31,159 bases of DNA, taken from CAYXZP01 sp964469485. Its GTDB lineage: Bacteria > Desulfobacterota > Binatia > UBA1149 > CAYXZP01. This document shows positions 17,027 through 25,021 of this stretch, piece by piece. Numbering within the stretch: the stretch's first letter is position 1; every line of letters begins with the position of its first letter. Made by a program: the position numbers and the translations under genes. A model generated the notes under the pieces. That model saw only the letters and a list, made by a program, of their open reading frames with translations, was not told where the DNA came from and did no database searches. The DNA is taken from the NCBI GenBank assembly GCA_964469485.1, contig CAYXZP010000016.1, positions 1 to 31,159 on the forward strand, read 5' to 3'.

Positions 17027-17055
17027 TTGACAGGATATTGTTTACATTGTAAATA
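17027..17055 (+). promoter_or_regulatory. Putative leaderless promoter of the TetR-carotenoid oxygenase operon
   Basis: Perfect -35 TTGACA (17027-17032), 17-base spacer, TAAATA (17050-17055), then seven bases to the ATG at 17063 with no ribosome-binding site between. The -10 and spacer are covered by an inverted repeat. Confidence 0.5.
17041..17053. promoter_or_regulatory. Candidate TetR operator (inverted repeat)
   Basis: TTTACATTGTAAA is a perfect 6-1-6 inverted repeat overlapping the spacer and -10 of the TetR promoter and starting 22 bases before the TetR ATG. It has the size and placement of an autorepression site for the adjacent regulator. Confidence 0.5.
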
Positions 17056-17062
17056 AAACCCC

Positions 17063-17680
17063 ATGACCAGGCCCGCCCTGAGCGAGAGCGAACGCGACCT
17101 GCAGCGCGGCAGGGTGTTGGCGGCGGCCGAGCACCTGTTCGCCGAACGTGGCTATGAGGCCGTTACCATGCGCGCGCTTGCGGCCGAGCTGGGCTGCAGT
17201 CCGATGACGCCCTACCGCTACTTCGCCGATAAGGCCGAGATATTCGCCCTGGTGAGGGCCTCGGCCTTCTTGCGCTTCGCGGCCCTTCAAGAAGAGGCCG
17301 CCGGCGGGACCGCTAGCGTGACGGAGAGGCTGGCAAGGCTGGGGCGGGCCTACATCGATTTTGCGCATAAGGCCCCCGATGCCTACCGGGTGATCTTTGC
17401 GCTCGACCAAAGCGGCCAGGATGAGTATCCGACCCTTGCCGAGGCCGGCGTTCGTGCCTGGGGGCCGCTGCGGGCGCTCGTCGGCGAGGCCGTGGCCGAA
17501 CAAGTGCTCGACGGCGACCCGGACACCCTGGCCCATCTGTTCTGGGCCGGGCTTCACGGGATAGTCACGCTTCACCTTGCGGGCAAGCTGGTCCAGGGCC
17601 GCCGGCTCGACGAGCTTGCCGAACCGATGCTCGCGATGATAAAGCGCGGGGCTTCGCGCCCTGAGGAGAACCAACGATGA
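17063..17680 (+). CDS. TetR/AcrR family transcriptional regulator with WHG-type C-terminal domain
   Basis: A 205-residue repressor. The N-terminal helix-turn-helix spans about residues 12-58 with the typical AAEHLFAERGYEAVTMRALA and SPMTPYRYFADKAEIF. The ligand domain contains FWAGLHGIVTLHLAGKL near 161-177, the feature of the TetR_C_13/WHG group. The gene is the first of a six-gene operon and overlaps the carotenoid oxygenase by ATGA, so it probably represses itself and the downstream genes through the inverted repeat at 17041-17053. The inducing ligand is unknown. Confidence 0.88.
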   Translation: MTRPALSESERDLQRGRVLAAAEHLFAERGYEAVTMRALAAELGCSPMTPYRYFADKAEIFALVRASAFLRFAALQEEAAGGTASVTERLARLGRAYIDFAHKAPDAYRVIFALDQSGQDEYPTLAEAGVRAWGPLRALVGEAVAEQVLDGDPDTLAHLFWAGLHGIVTLHLAGKLVQGRRLDELAEPMLAMIKRGASRPEENQR

Positions 17681-19134
17681 CACAGACAGCACTCAACACC
17701 GCAGATCCCCTGGCCGTGGCCGGCCTTGGGCCCGAACACTGGCTGGGGAACTCCTGGCGGCCCTCCCACGATGAGAAGGCCTACGAGATCACCCGTATCG
17801 AAGGCGAGATCCCACGGGAGCTCAACGGCACCCTTTTTCGCAACGGTCCCTCACAGCACATACTGCCCGAGGGTGGCTACGGGGCCCTGCATCTCTTCGA
17901 CGGCGACGGCATGGTCCACGCTTTCCGTTTTGAGGATGGGCGGGTCGGTTATCGCGGACGTTTCGTGAGGAACGAGAGCTTCCTGGTCGAGGCCGAGGAG
18001 GGCCACTTCTGTATGAGTTCGGTCGGTGTCCATCTCGAAAACCCCACCGACCGCGTTTTCATGCGGCAGCAGCACAACACCAACGTCGTCTACCACGGCG
18101 GCAAGCTCATGGCCTTGGTCGAGAACGCCTGGCCCTTCGAGCTGGACGCTCCGAGCCTCGAGGCGCGCGGCGAGACCGACTTCGGCTCGCAGCGGCTCGG
18201 GATGAGCGTTAGCGCCCATCCGCATATCGACGGCCGCAGCGGGCAAATGATCATCCACGGTTACCAGCCTTTCGAGCCCTACTATCAGGTCTACGTGGTG
18301 GAACCCGACGGCCGGGCCTCCTTGGCCGAGCCCGTCGAGGCGCCCTATCCGGTCATGATGCACGACATGGCCATTACCGAGAACTACATGATCCTTCTGC
18401 TCTGCCCTGTCGTCATAGACGGTGACAAGTTGATGGCCGGCGGAAGCTTCGCCGATACGGTCAGCTGGCAGCCGGAAAAGGGGCTCAAGTTCGGCCTCCG
18501 GCGGCGTGAGGCGGGCAGTGCCGTGCGCTGGTTCGAGGCGCCCCAGCCGGCCTTCATGTTCCACACCGGCAACGCCTACGAAGAGGACGGCAAGATATAC
18601 ATGGATGCCTGCTCTTACCTCGACGGCGGCGCGCTGCTCGGCACGCTGGCCGGGGCCCGCACCGGACAGCCCGGAGCGGGGGCGGCTGCTTACCCGTATC
18701 TCTACGAGTTCGACCTCGAGGCCGGCACTTGCAGTGAGCAGCGTGTGGGTGAGCGCGGCGCCGAGTTCCCGCGCTTCGACGAGCGATTGGCCGGCCACAA
18801 GAACCGCTACGGCTATTCGCTGGTGGAGGGTGACAGTAGCTCACCACTGGCAGGGGGCGCGCTGTGCCGTTACGACCGCCAGGGTGGTCCGGCAGCCTAC
18901 TGCGATCTCGGTGTGGGCCAGTTCCCCGGCGAGCCGGTGTTCGTGGCCCGTTCGGCCGAGGCCTCCGAGGACGATGGTTTCTTGCTCACCGTCGTGTACG
19001 ATGCGCCCGAGGACGGGAGCTATCTGGCTGTGCTCGACGCGGCCAACCTAGCCGACGGCCCGCTGGTGCGGGCCAGGTTGGAGCATCGCATTCCGATGGG
19101 CTTCCACGGTAACTTCGCTAATGGCCTTCTCTGA
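17677..19134 (+). CDS. Carotenoid cleavage oxygenase family protein (RPE65/lignostilbene dioxygenase superfamily)
   Basis: A 485-residue iron(II) dioxygenase of the seven-bladed propeller superfamily. All four iron-binding histidines are visible: SAHPHID (H181), MMHDMAITENYMI (H229), FMFHTGNAYEEDGK (H296) and MGFHGNFA (H477). RNGPSQHI near 55-62 and FDGDGMVHAF near 74-83 are conserved family blocks. It would cleave a double bond in a carotenoid, apocarotenoid or stilbene-like aromatic; which one cannot be told. It overlaps TetR by ATGA, and the next gene starts inside its last codons. Confidence 0.92.
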   Translation: MTQTALNTADPLAVAGLGPEHWLGNSWRPSHDEKAYEITRIEGEIPRELNGTLFRNGPSQHILPEGGYGALHLFDGDGMVHAFRFEDGRVGYRGRFVRNESFLVEAEEGHFCMSSVGVHLENPTDRVFMRQQHNTNVVYHGGKLMALVENAWPFELDAPSLEARGETDFGSQRLGMSVSAHPHIDGRSGQMIIHGYQPFEPYYQVYVVEPDGRASLAEPVEAPYPVMMHDMAITENYMILLLCPVVIDGDKLMAGGSFADTVSWQPEKGLKFGLRRREAGSAVRWFEAPQPAFMFHTGNAYEEDGKIYMDACSYLDGGALLGTLAGARTGQPGAGAAAYPYLYEFDLEAGTCSEQRVGERGAEFPRFDERLAGHKNRYGYSLVEGDSSSPLAGGALCRYDRQGGPAAYCDLGVGQFPGEPVFVARSAEASEDDGFLLTVVYDAPEDGSYLAVLDAANLADGPLVRARLEHRIPMGFHGNFANGLL

Positions 19135-19828
19135 GAAACTGTCCCGGCTGTCGGCGCGCGCGGCCCTGGCCGCGGCCGTCATAGGTCCCGCTCTATGCGT
19201 TGCCGGCCTGGTCGCTCCGATGACCGGGTTCGGGATCTTCGCCTTGAGCCTGCCGCTGGCCCTGGCCGCCGGTCTGGCCGCCGCCGTAGCCCTGGTAAGC
19301 GGCCGTGCAGCCGACCGCAGGGCCACCCGCCGCTCCCTGCTGCTCGCGCTCGTCGTACTCGCCCTGATGGTCGGTGCCGGTGGAGCGGGTCTCGGGAAGC
19401 CGCCGATAAACGACATCAGCACCGACACCGAGGACCCGCCCGCTTTCGCCAAAGCGTCCGAGCTCAAGGCCAACCGCGGCCGCGACATGTCGTATCCGGG
19501 TGCCGACTGCGCCCGGCAACAGCACGAGGCCTACCCCGGGCTGGCGCCGCTTGTGAGTTCCTGGCCGCCGGGCGAGGCAGTGGCCAAGGTGGAGGCGGTG
19601 CTTTTGACCCTGCCGCGCACCGAGATCACCGACCTCGATCCCGCCGCAGGACGGATCGAGGCGGTCTCGAGCACGCGCATCTTCCGTTTCGTCGACGACG
19701 TGGTGGTCAGGGTGCGGGCCGAGGGCGATGGCTCACGGATCGATGTCCGTTCCAAGTCCCGTGACGGCCGTGGCGATCTCGGCGCCAACGCCACCCGCAT
19801 CCAGACCTTGTTGGAGCAGCTGCGGTGA
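19121..19828 (+). CDS. DUF1499 domain membrane protein
   Basis: A 235-residue protein. The first 90 residues hold three hydrophobic segments (about 13-33, 36-60, 72-88). The remainder is a DUF1499 domain, with PPINDISTDTEDPPAF near 93-108, a YPG repeat, and the C-terminal signature RIFRFVDDVVVRVR and DVRSKSRDGRGDLGANA. The domain is of unknown function. The start lies inside the carotenoid oxygenase gene (14-base overlap), and its stop overlaps the next GTG start as GTGA, so it is certainly part of this operon. Confidence 0.85.
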   Translation: MAFSEKLSRLSARAALAAAVIGPALCVAGLVAPMTGFGIFALSLPLALAAGLAAAVALVSGRAADRRATRRSLLLALVVLALMVGAGGAGLGKPPINDISTDTEDPPAFAKASELKANRGRDMSYPGADCARQQHEAYPGLAPLVSSWPPGEAVAKVEAVLLTLPRTEITDLDPAAGRIEAVSSTRIFRFVDDVVVRVRAEGDGSRIDVRSKSRDGRGDLGANATRIQTLLEQLR

Positions 19829-20505
19829 GCAGCCCCAGCTACAGGCTCGAAGGTGAGACGGCCGTCATCACGCTGGACGACGGCAAGGCCAACGCGATCT
19901 CTTTCGCCGTCCTAGACGAACTCTCCCGGATGCTGGCCGCGGCCCGTGAGGAGGCCAAGGCCGTGGTCGTTATCGGACGTCCGGGGCGATTCTCGGGGGG
20001 CTTCGACCTCGCGGTGATGCGGGGCGACGACATCGGCGAGCTGGTGAGGCTGGTAAAGCAGGGTGCCCGTTTTCTCGTCGACCTCTATATGCACCCGCAG
20101 CCGGTGGTCATTGCGTGTACCGGACACGCGGTCGCGCTCGGCTCCCTCTTGGTCATGGTGGGAGACTACCGCCTTGCCGCGGCCGGCGATTTCAAGATCG
20201 GACTGAACGAGGTGGCCATCGGCATGGAGCTCCCCGACTTCGCGATACAGCTTGCCAAGGACCGGCTTTCCAATCGCCACCTCAGCGATGCGACCCTGCG
20301 AGCGCGGTTGTATGCGCCCGCGAACGCCGTCGATGCGGGCTACGTAGACGAGGTGGTCGACCCCGAGGCGTTGCTCGAGCGCGCCCTTGAAGAGGCGGCC
20401 AGCATGGGGGCGCTCCCAGAGCGCGCCTTCGCCAAGAGCAAGGAGGTCCTTCGCTCGGCGACTGCGGCGCGCCTGCTGGCCAAGCTCGACGAAGACCTCG
20501 ACTGA
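19825..20505 (+). CDS. Crotonase/enoyl-CoA hydratase family protein
   Basis: A 226-residue short crotonase. The N-terminal ETAVITLDDGKANAIS is followed by FSGGFDLAVM near 57-66 (oxyanion loop) and GHAVALGSLLVMVGDYRLAA near 99-118. The Glu at the first catalytic position of classical hydratases is absent there, whereas the second is kept in FKIGLNEVAIGM. This pattern favours an isomerase-like or other acyl-CoA reaction over simple hydration. GTG start overlaps the DUF1499 stop (GTGA). Substrate unknown; its place in the operon suggests it processes a product related to the carotenoid oxygenase step, which is inference. Confidence 0.87.
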   Translation: MSSPSYRLEGETAVITLDDGKANAISFAVLDELSRMLAAAREEAKAVVVIGRPGRFSGGFDLAVMRGDDIGELVRLVKQGARFLVDLYMHPQPVVIACTGHAVALGSLLVMVGDYRLAAAGDFKIGLNEVAIGMELPDFAIQLAKDRLSNRHLSDATLRARLYAPANAVDAGYVDEVVDPEALLERALEEAASMGALPERAFAKSKEVLRSATAARLLAKLDEDLD

Positions 20506-20510
20506 CGATC

Positions 20511-21227
20511 TTGGCGAACGGACTCGAATCATTCGGGCTCAGGCCCGGCCGCAAGCTCGCGCGCAAGTACATCGTCGGCGAACTTCTCGGCCAGGGCTGG
20601 GAAGGCGAGGTCTACCACGTGACCGAGGCCGTGACCGGCATAGAGCGCGCGGCCAAGTTCTTCTACCCCAAACGCAACCCGCGCAACCGGGCGATCAACG
20701 TCTATGCCAAGAAACTGAACAAACTGCGCGACTGCTCGATACTTATCCAGTACCACACTCAGGAGTCCTTCCGCTGGCACGGCCAGGAGATACCCTTTTT
20801 AGTGAGCGAGTACGTGCGCGGAGAGCTTCTCACGGAAATGCTCAACCACCAGCGCGGCAAGAGGCTTCATTCCTTCGAGGCGCTACACCTTCTCTATGCG
20901 CTCACCTGCGGCGTCGAGGAGATGCACCGCCAGGGCGAGTACCACGGGGACCTTCACTCGGACAACATCATCGTGAACCGCCGCGGACTCGGCTTCCGCG
21001 TCAAGGTCGTCGACATGTTCCATTGGGGGCGGGCCACCCGCGAGCACTTCGACGACGACGTGTGTTCCCTGGTGCGCATCCTCTATGATGCCACCGGCGG
21101 GGCGTCCCGCTACGTCAATCAGCCGCCGGAGATAAAAAAGATCTGCTGCGGGCTCAAAAGGTCTCTCATCACCAAGAAGTTCAGGAACGTCGGGCGCTTG
21201 CGCGGCCATCTCGAGACCATGTCCTGA
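20511..21227 (+). CDS. Protein kinase-like protein
   Basis: A 238-residue, soluble protein with a compact kinase-like fold. Visible parts: a glycine-rich loop LLGQGWEGEVYHV (about 26-38), a candidate ATP lysine in RAAKFFYPK (K49), a catalytic loop YHGDLHSDNIIV (D147, N152) and a metal-binding Asp in VKVVDMFHWG (D168, in place of DFG). The loop has HGD rather than HRD, as in several atypical bacterial and small-molecule kinases. There is no membrane or sensor domain. The TTG start at 20511 follows the crotonase stop by five bases; no ATG fits better. Substrate unknown; it may be a protein or a metabolite. Confidence 0.75.
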   Translation: MANGLESFGLRPGRKLARKYIVGELLGQGWEGEVYHVTEAVTGIERAAKFFYPKRNPRNRAINVYAKKLNKLRDCSILIQYHTQESFRWHGQEIPFLVSEYVRGELLTEMLNHQRGKRLHSFEALHLLYALTCGVEEMHRQGEYHGDLHSDNIIVNRRGLGFRVKVVDMFHWGRATREHFDDDVCSLVRILYDATGGASRYVNQPPEIKKICCGLKRSLITKKFRNVGRLRGHLETMS

Positions 21228-21230
21228 AAG

Positions 21231-21848
21231 ATGACTACGGCGCGCAAGGTCAAGTTCACCGTTTACTCCGACCCGCTTTGACCCTGGTGTTATGTGGCGG
21301 CCGTCGGTCTTGCCCAGGTAGCCAGCGAATACCGAGACAGGCTAGAGATAGAGTGGCGGAGTTTTCTGCTGCGGCCCCGGCCCGAGCCCAAGCCGCTCGA
21401 TAAGTTCCGGCGCTATACGCAGTCGTGGCGGCGGCCGGCCTCGGTTCCCGGCGCCCCCGAGTTCAGGGAGTGGGCCACCGACAACCCTGCGCCCTCCCAC
21501 TCGGTCCCCGGGCATCTGGCGCTGAAGGCGGCCGCCCGCCAGGGCGCCTTCGAGCCCTACCATCTCGCGCTCATGAAGGCCTACTTCTACGACAACCGGG
21601 ATGTGAGCGACGCCGCCACCGCGCTCGATGTGGCCCGTGACTGCGGTCTGGACGACGGCGCCTTCGCGCGCGACATGGACGACCTCACCGCGGCCGAGGC
21701 GGTCGTGGCCGAGCATACCGAGGCAACCCGGGCCGGGATCACGAGCGTTCCGACGGTCCTTGTCGACGGGGTACTGTCGATCCCCGGCGCGCAGGACCTC
21801 TGCTTCTACCGTCACGTGGTGGAAAAGCGTCTGGCCCAGGACAGCTAG
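21231..21848 (+). CDS. Selenocysteine-containing DsbA/FrnE-like thioredoxin-fold oxidoreductase (UPWC active site)
   Basis: Read through one in-frame TGA, this is a 205-residue protein starting MTTARKVKFTVYSDPL. The TGA (21279-21281, residue 17) sits exactly where DsbA/FrnE-family proteins have the first Cys of DPLCPWC; the next residues are PWCYVAAVGLAQV, giving a Sec-Pro-Trp-Cys redox motif. The rest is an intact family protein, with VPGHLALKAAARQGAFEPYH and the C-terminal SVPTVLVDGVLSIPGAQ (cis-Pro region). A SECIS-like hairpin follows the TGA. The ATG starts three bases after the kinase-like stop. Ordinary calling would begin near 21294 and lose the active site. Requires SelA, SelB and tRNA-Sec elsewhere. 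Confidence 0.85.
21279..21318 (+). promoter_or_regulatory. Sec-encoding TGA with candidate bacterial SECIS element
   Basis: TGA at 21279-21281. Downstream, CCTGG (21283-21287) pairs with CCAGG (21314-21318), and an apical helix GGCC (21299-21302) pairs with GGTC (21306-21309) around the loop GTC. The loop G lies 22 bases after the TGA, inside the usual window for SelB-recognised bacterial SECIS elements. Confidence 0.65.
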
Positions 21849-21859
21849 AACAAGGCTTG

Positions 21860-22912
21860 CTAGAAGCAGTCGAGGATGCGGCCGACTATGCCGTCGGTCT
21901 GCGGAAGCGAGGCGGTCTCCAACTCGCGGCTGCCTGCGATAGGCACGTCGTCGCCCGCGATGCGCTCGTGGCGGATGGCCGGCGCGGCCGCGCGTGTACG
22001 CAGTTGCTCGTAGCGGGCCACCATCTCGGCCGCCCAGCCGCCGGTGGGACTGGCCTCTTCGCCGTATACACAGAGCGTGGGCTTGCGGGTCTCGAAGATG
22101 CGTTCGAGGTGGCCGGTGGGAACCGGCGATAGCTGTGTGGTGACGGCCAGGTCGACGAAGAGCCCCTCGTCGTCACGAAGCTTTTCAACGGCCTCCAGGC
22201 AGAAGGGCGTCATCGTGCCGTAACAGTGCAGTATGGCGTCGGGGCTAGTGCCGGCCTCGTCGTGGTGCAGGTAGGTGGTGGGGAAGGGTCCGGCTGGGTC
22301 GGCGATAAGCTCCATGGAAGCGCCCGCGACCTCGGTTACCAGCTGGCGTCCGTAACAAAGCTTGCTCTCAATGAAGACCACCGGATCTTCGCAGTCTAGT
22401 GTGGCCTGCCGCAGCAGCGCCCCCGGGTCGCCGGCTATGTGCGGGGCGACGACCATGAGCCCGGGAACGCCGATGAAGTGTTTCTCGAGCGACTGGCTAT
22501 GGGTGGGTCCGTAACCCCGGCGGGCACCCACCGGGGCGCGGATCACGGAGGGGACACGCACGCCCTCGTTGTACATCCAGCGGAACTTGGCCGCGTGGTT
22601 GATCAGCTGGTCGGCGGCGAGCGCCAGGAAGTCTCCGAACATTATCTCCGCCACCGGGCGCAGACCGCGCATGGCCATGCCGCTTGCCATCCCGACAATG
22701 GCCGATTCCGATATGGGGGTGGTAAGCACCCGCTCCGGGAAACGGTCGGACAGACCCTTGGTGACCTTGAAAGCACCGCCGTAGGGGTCGAGGATGTCCT
22801 CGCCGATGATGACCACGCGCTCGTCGGTCTCCATCATTTCGTGGAGCGCCTGGTTGAGAGAGAACAGGGCCGTTGCGGGCCTGTCCTCCGCTTTGGCCGC
22901 GCTAGGCTTCAT
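21860..22912 (-). CDS. 2-oxo acid (pyruvate/acetoin-type) dehydrogenase E1 component, beta subunit
   Basis: A 350-residue transketolase-like beta subunit. Conserved blocks are ALHEMMETDERVVIIGEDI near 22-40, LTTPISESAIVGMASGMAM near 63-81, EIMFGDFLALAADQLINHAA near 89-108 and RAPVGARRGYGPTHSQSLE. With the alpha subunit it forms the thiamine diphosphate E1 that decarboxylates a 2-oxo acid or acetoin and passes the acyl group to E2. The ATG at 22912 overlaps the E1-alpha stop by 11 bases; an upstream TTG at 22927 is less likely. It is last in the operon and convergent with the selenoprotein gene. Confidence 0.9.
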   Translation of the reverse strand: MKPSAAKAEDRPATALFSLNQALHEMMETDERVVIIGEDILDPYGGAFKVTKGLSDRFPERVLTTPISESAIVGMASGMAMRGLRPVAEIMFGDFLALAADQLINHAAKFRWMYNEGVRVPSVIRAPVGARRGYGPTHSQSLEKHFIGVPGLMVVAPHIAGDPGALLRQATLDCEDPVVFIESKLCYGRQLVTEVAGASMELIADPAGPFPTTYLHHDEAGTSPDAILHCYGTMTPFCLEAVEKLRDDEGLFVDLAVTTQLSPVPTGHLERIFETRKPTLCVYGEEASPTGGWAAEMVARYEQLRTRAAAPAIRHERIAGDDVPIAGSRELETASLPQTDGIVGRILDCF

Positions 22913-23834
22913 AGACGTGTGCGGCAAGCGCCTTCTCGCGCGCGCTTTCGACGAGAGCCGCCGTGGCGGTCTCGAGAGCTTCGATCTCAGCGCCGAGGTT
23001 CTTGCCGAGGACCTTCAAGGGGTCACGCTGCCAGGCATCCTCTATCTCGGCCTCCTCGCGGTTGTCATCGCCCTTGCTGTGGGGCCCCAGCCGGTAGTCC
23101 TCGATGACCAGGCAACGCGGGCGCGAGTCCTTGCGGATGGCATCGACCAGACCGGTGGCCGCCTCGCGCACAACGCGTACGTCGGTGGTCTTGTGTTCTT
23201 CGGTCTCAATTCCGAAGGCCTCGGGCCGCGCCGTTATCGAGCCGGCGATCTGCAGCTGGTACGGGGTGCTCTGGGCGTAGTGGTTGTTCTCGATGATGAA
23301 GAGCACGGGAAGCTCCCACAGCGAGGCCAGGTTCATCGACTCGTAGACCGCTCCCTCTCCGAGCGTGCCGTCGCCGAGGAACACGACGGCAACCGCGTTG
23401 TTGCCCCGCATCTTCTCGGCCAGCGCCATGCCCGCGGTCACCGGTGTTATGCCGCCCTGTACGCCGTTGGAGTAAAAGTTCCGCTCGTAGAGATGCTGGC
23501 TTCCGCCGCGTCCGCCGACCACGCCGCCGGGTTTGCCCATGACCTCGAGGTATAGCCGTTCGAGCTGTCCGCAATAGGCCAGATAGTGTCCGTGACCGCG
23601 GTGGTTGCTGAAGACTATGTCGGTCGCCAGGTCGAGGGCCGAGAGGACCCCCACGGCGGTTGCTTCCTGTCCGAGGCATGTGTGCGTGGTACCGACCAGC
23701 AGTCCCTTGTCGAACATAGCCAGCAGCGACTGTTCGAACTGGCGGATGGCCGACATGAGCGAGTACAGCTCGGTCTCCCCGGAGCTGCGGTCGCAGGTGG
23801 GTGCCGCGATGCCCTTGTCGACGGGCTGGCTCAC
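22902..23834 (-). CDS. 2-oxo acid (pyruvate/acetoin-type) dehydrogenase E1 component, alpha subunit
   Basis: A 310-residue alpha subunit. The thiamine diphosphate motif starts at GDGTLGEGAVYESMNLASLW and closes with NN in FIIENNHYAQ (the GDG-X(about 25)-NN pattern). THTCLGQEATAVG near 50-62, FSNHRGHGHYLA near 74-85 and GGRGGSQHLY are typical of the acetoin and pyruvate E1-alpha branch. The GTG at 23834 is the best start because it overlaps the E2 stop as GTGA; the frame is open for 22 further codons but those lie inside E2. Acetoin versus pyruvate versus branched-chain substrate is not decided by sequence alone. Confidence 0.9.
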   Translation of the reverse strand: MSQPVDKGIAAPTCDRSSGETELYSLMSAIRQFEQSLLAMFDKGLLVGTTHTCLGQEATAVGVLSALDLATDIVFSNHRGHGHYLAYCGQLERLYLEVMGKPGGVVGGRGGSQHLYERNFYSNGVQGGITPVTAGMALAEKMRGNNAVAVVFLGDGTLGEGAVYESMNLASLWELPVLFIIENNHYAQSTPYQLQIAGSITARPEAFGIETEEHKTTDVRVVREAATGLVDAIRKDSRPRCLVIEDYRLGPHSKGDDNREEAEIEDAWQRDPLKVLGKNLGAEIEALETATAALVESAREKALAAHVYEA

Positions 23835-24988
23835 TCGAGCATGTTCTCCATCTCGCTTACGAGGCTGTCGAGGAAGTCGGCGGCGTACATGCCGTCGCAC
23901 AACTGATGGTCGTAACTCAAGGTTAACGTGGCCACCGGCCGCTCAGCAAGGCTACCGTCGACGAGGGCCACCGTGGTGCGCTCGCCCGAGATGGCCAGGA
24001 TGGCCGATTGGTAACGGTTGGGGAGGGCGACGAAACGTGTCACCGAGCTGCTCGCTATATGCGAGACCGTGAAGCAGGCCCCTTCGAGGTCCGCGGGTTT
24101 TAGCTGGCCGCGATTGACGGCCAAGGTCGACTCCAGGCAGGCCTTGCCCGTGGCGGCCAGGTCGAGTTTGTCGACCTCACGCACGACCGGGGTGAACAGC
24201 TTGCCGTCCGGCGTCCTTACCACCAGTGCCACGTTGACGGATCTGTAAGCGTAAACGTGTCCGCCTTCGACGAAGCTTCGAAGCCGTGGGTAGCCTGGCA
24301 AGGCGCGTCCGAGCCCGGCGATGGCCAGATGCAATATGCTGACCATGGTCTTGTTGGCGCGCGCACGCGCGAGTCCGGCATTGATGCGGGTGAGGTCCAC
24401 TTCGCGGTCGAGGCTGGTAAGCAGCAGGCTGTCGACCGAACGGCGCAGGTTGTCGGCCACAGAGCGCTCGTGGCGCGAGAGCGGGCCTTCGTCTTCCACG
24501 AGTTCGAGAAGACCGGCTGGGAGGGCCGGCTCGGCCCCCGAGCCCTTGTGTTCGAGATAACGACGTACGTCGCTTTCTTTGATCGACCCGCGCACGCCCA
24601 GGGCCGCGACCTCTTCAAGCCCCACGCCGTGTTCGGCGGCCAGCGCGCGGGCGCTCGGCGTTGCCCGCGGTGCCCCGCGAGCCTTCTTTGTTTCCGCCTT
24701 GCGGGCTTCCTTCTCTTCGCCGGCTAGCTGGGCCTCGATAGCGGCCAGGTCGGGACCGATCAGACCTATACGCTCGCCGACCTTCACGGTGGCCGAGGCC
24801 TCGGCCGTTTGGAAGAGCACGCCTTCGTGTTCGGCCTCCAGCTCGGCCGTGCTCTTGGATGTCTCGATCTCGCATATGGCCTGGCCGGCTGTCACATCGG
24901 TGCCCTGTTCGACAAGCCACTCGAGCAAGACCGCGGTCTCGTCGTTGACGTTGAGCTGCGGCATCACGATGTCGTGGATCTCGGCCAT
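23831..24988 (-). CDS. Dihydrolipoamide acyltransferase (E2) component of a 2-oxo acid dehydrogenase complex
   Basis: A 385-residue E2 with three parts: an N-terminal lipoyl domain (about 3-78) with the lipoylated Lys in EIETSKSTAELE (K45), a peripheral-subunit-binding domain (about 108-146, TPSARALAAEHGVGLEEVAA), and a C-terminal acyltransferase domain with the catalytic HXXXDG motif in SYDHQLCDGMYAADFL (H361, D365). It is the first gene of a minus-strand E2, E1-alpha, E1-beta operon. No E3 (dihydrolipoamide dehydrogenase) lies in the window. The lipoate ligase at 29151-29787 might modify K45, but that is inference. Confidence 0.9.
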   Translation of the reverse strand: MAEIHDIVMPQLNVNDETAVLLEWLVEQGTDVTAGQAICEIETSKSTAELEAEHEGVLFQTAEASATVKVGERIGLIGPDLAAIEAQLAGEEKEARKAETKKARGAPRATPSARALAAEHGVGLEEVAALGVRGSIKESDVRRYLEHKGSGAEPALPAGLLELVEDEGPLSRHERSVADNLRRSVDSLLLTSLDREVDLTRINAGLARARANKTMVSILHLAIAGLGRALPGYPRLRSFVEGGHVYAYRSVNVALVVRTPDGKLFTPVVREVDKLDLAATGKACLESTLAVNRGQLKPADLEGACFTVSHIASSSVTRFVALPNRYQSAILAISGERTTVALVDGSLAERPVATLTLSYDHQLCDGMYAADFLDSLVSEMENMLE

Positions 24989-25021
24989 GGTCCGGTTCTA
25001 TGGGCGGGTAATGCGGCTTGT

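Noticed and set aside
21225..21233. Possible read-through of the kinase-like gene into the selenoprotein at TGA 21225
   Set aside because: The frames do match, but the kinase-like protein ends naturally here, no family has this fusion and no SECIS-like hairpin follows that TGA. Two separate genes are simpler.
21294..21848. Conventional start of the DsbA-like gene downstream of the TGA
   Set aside because: It would remove the first beta strand and the redox motif that the rest of the family shares.
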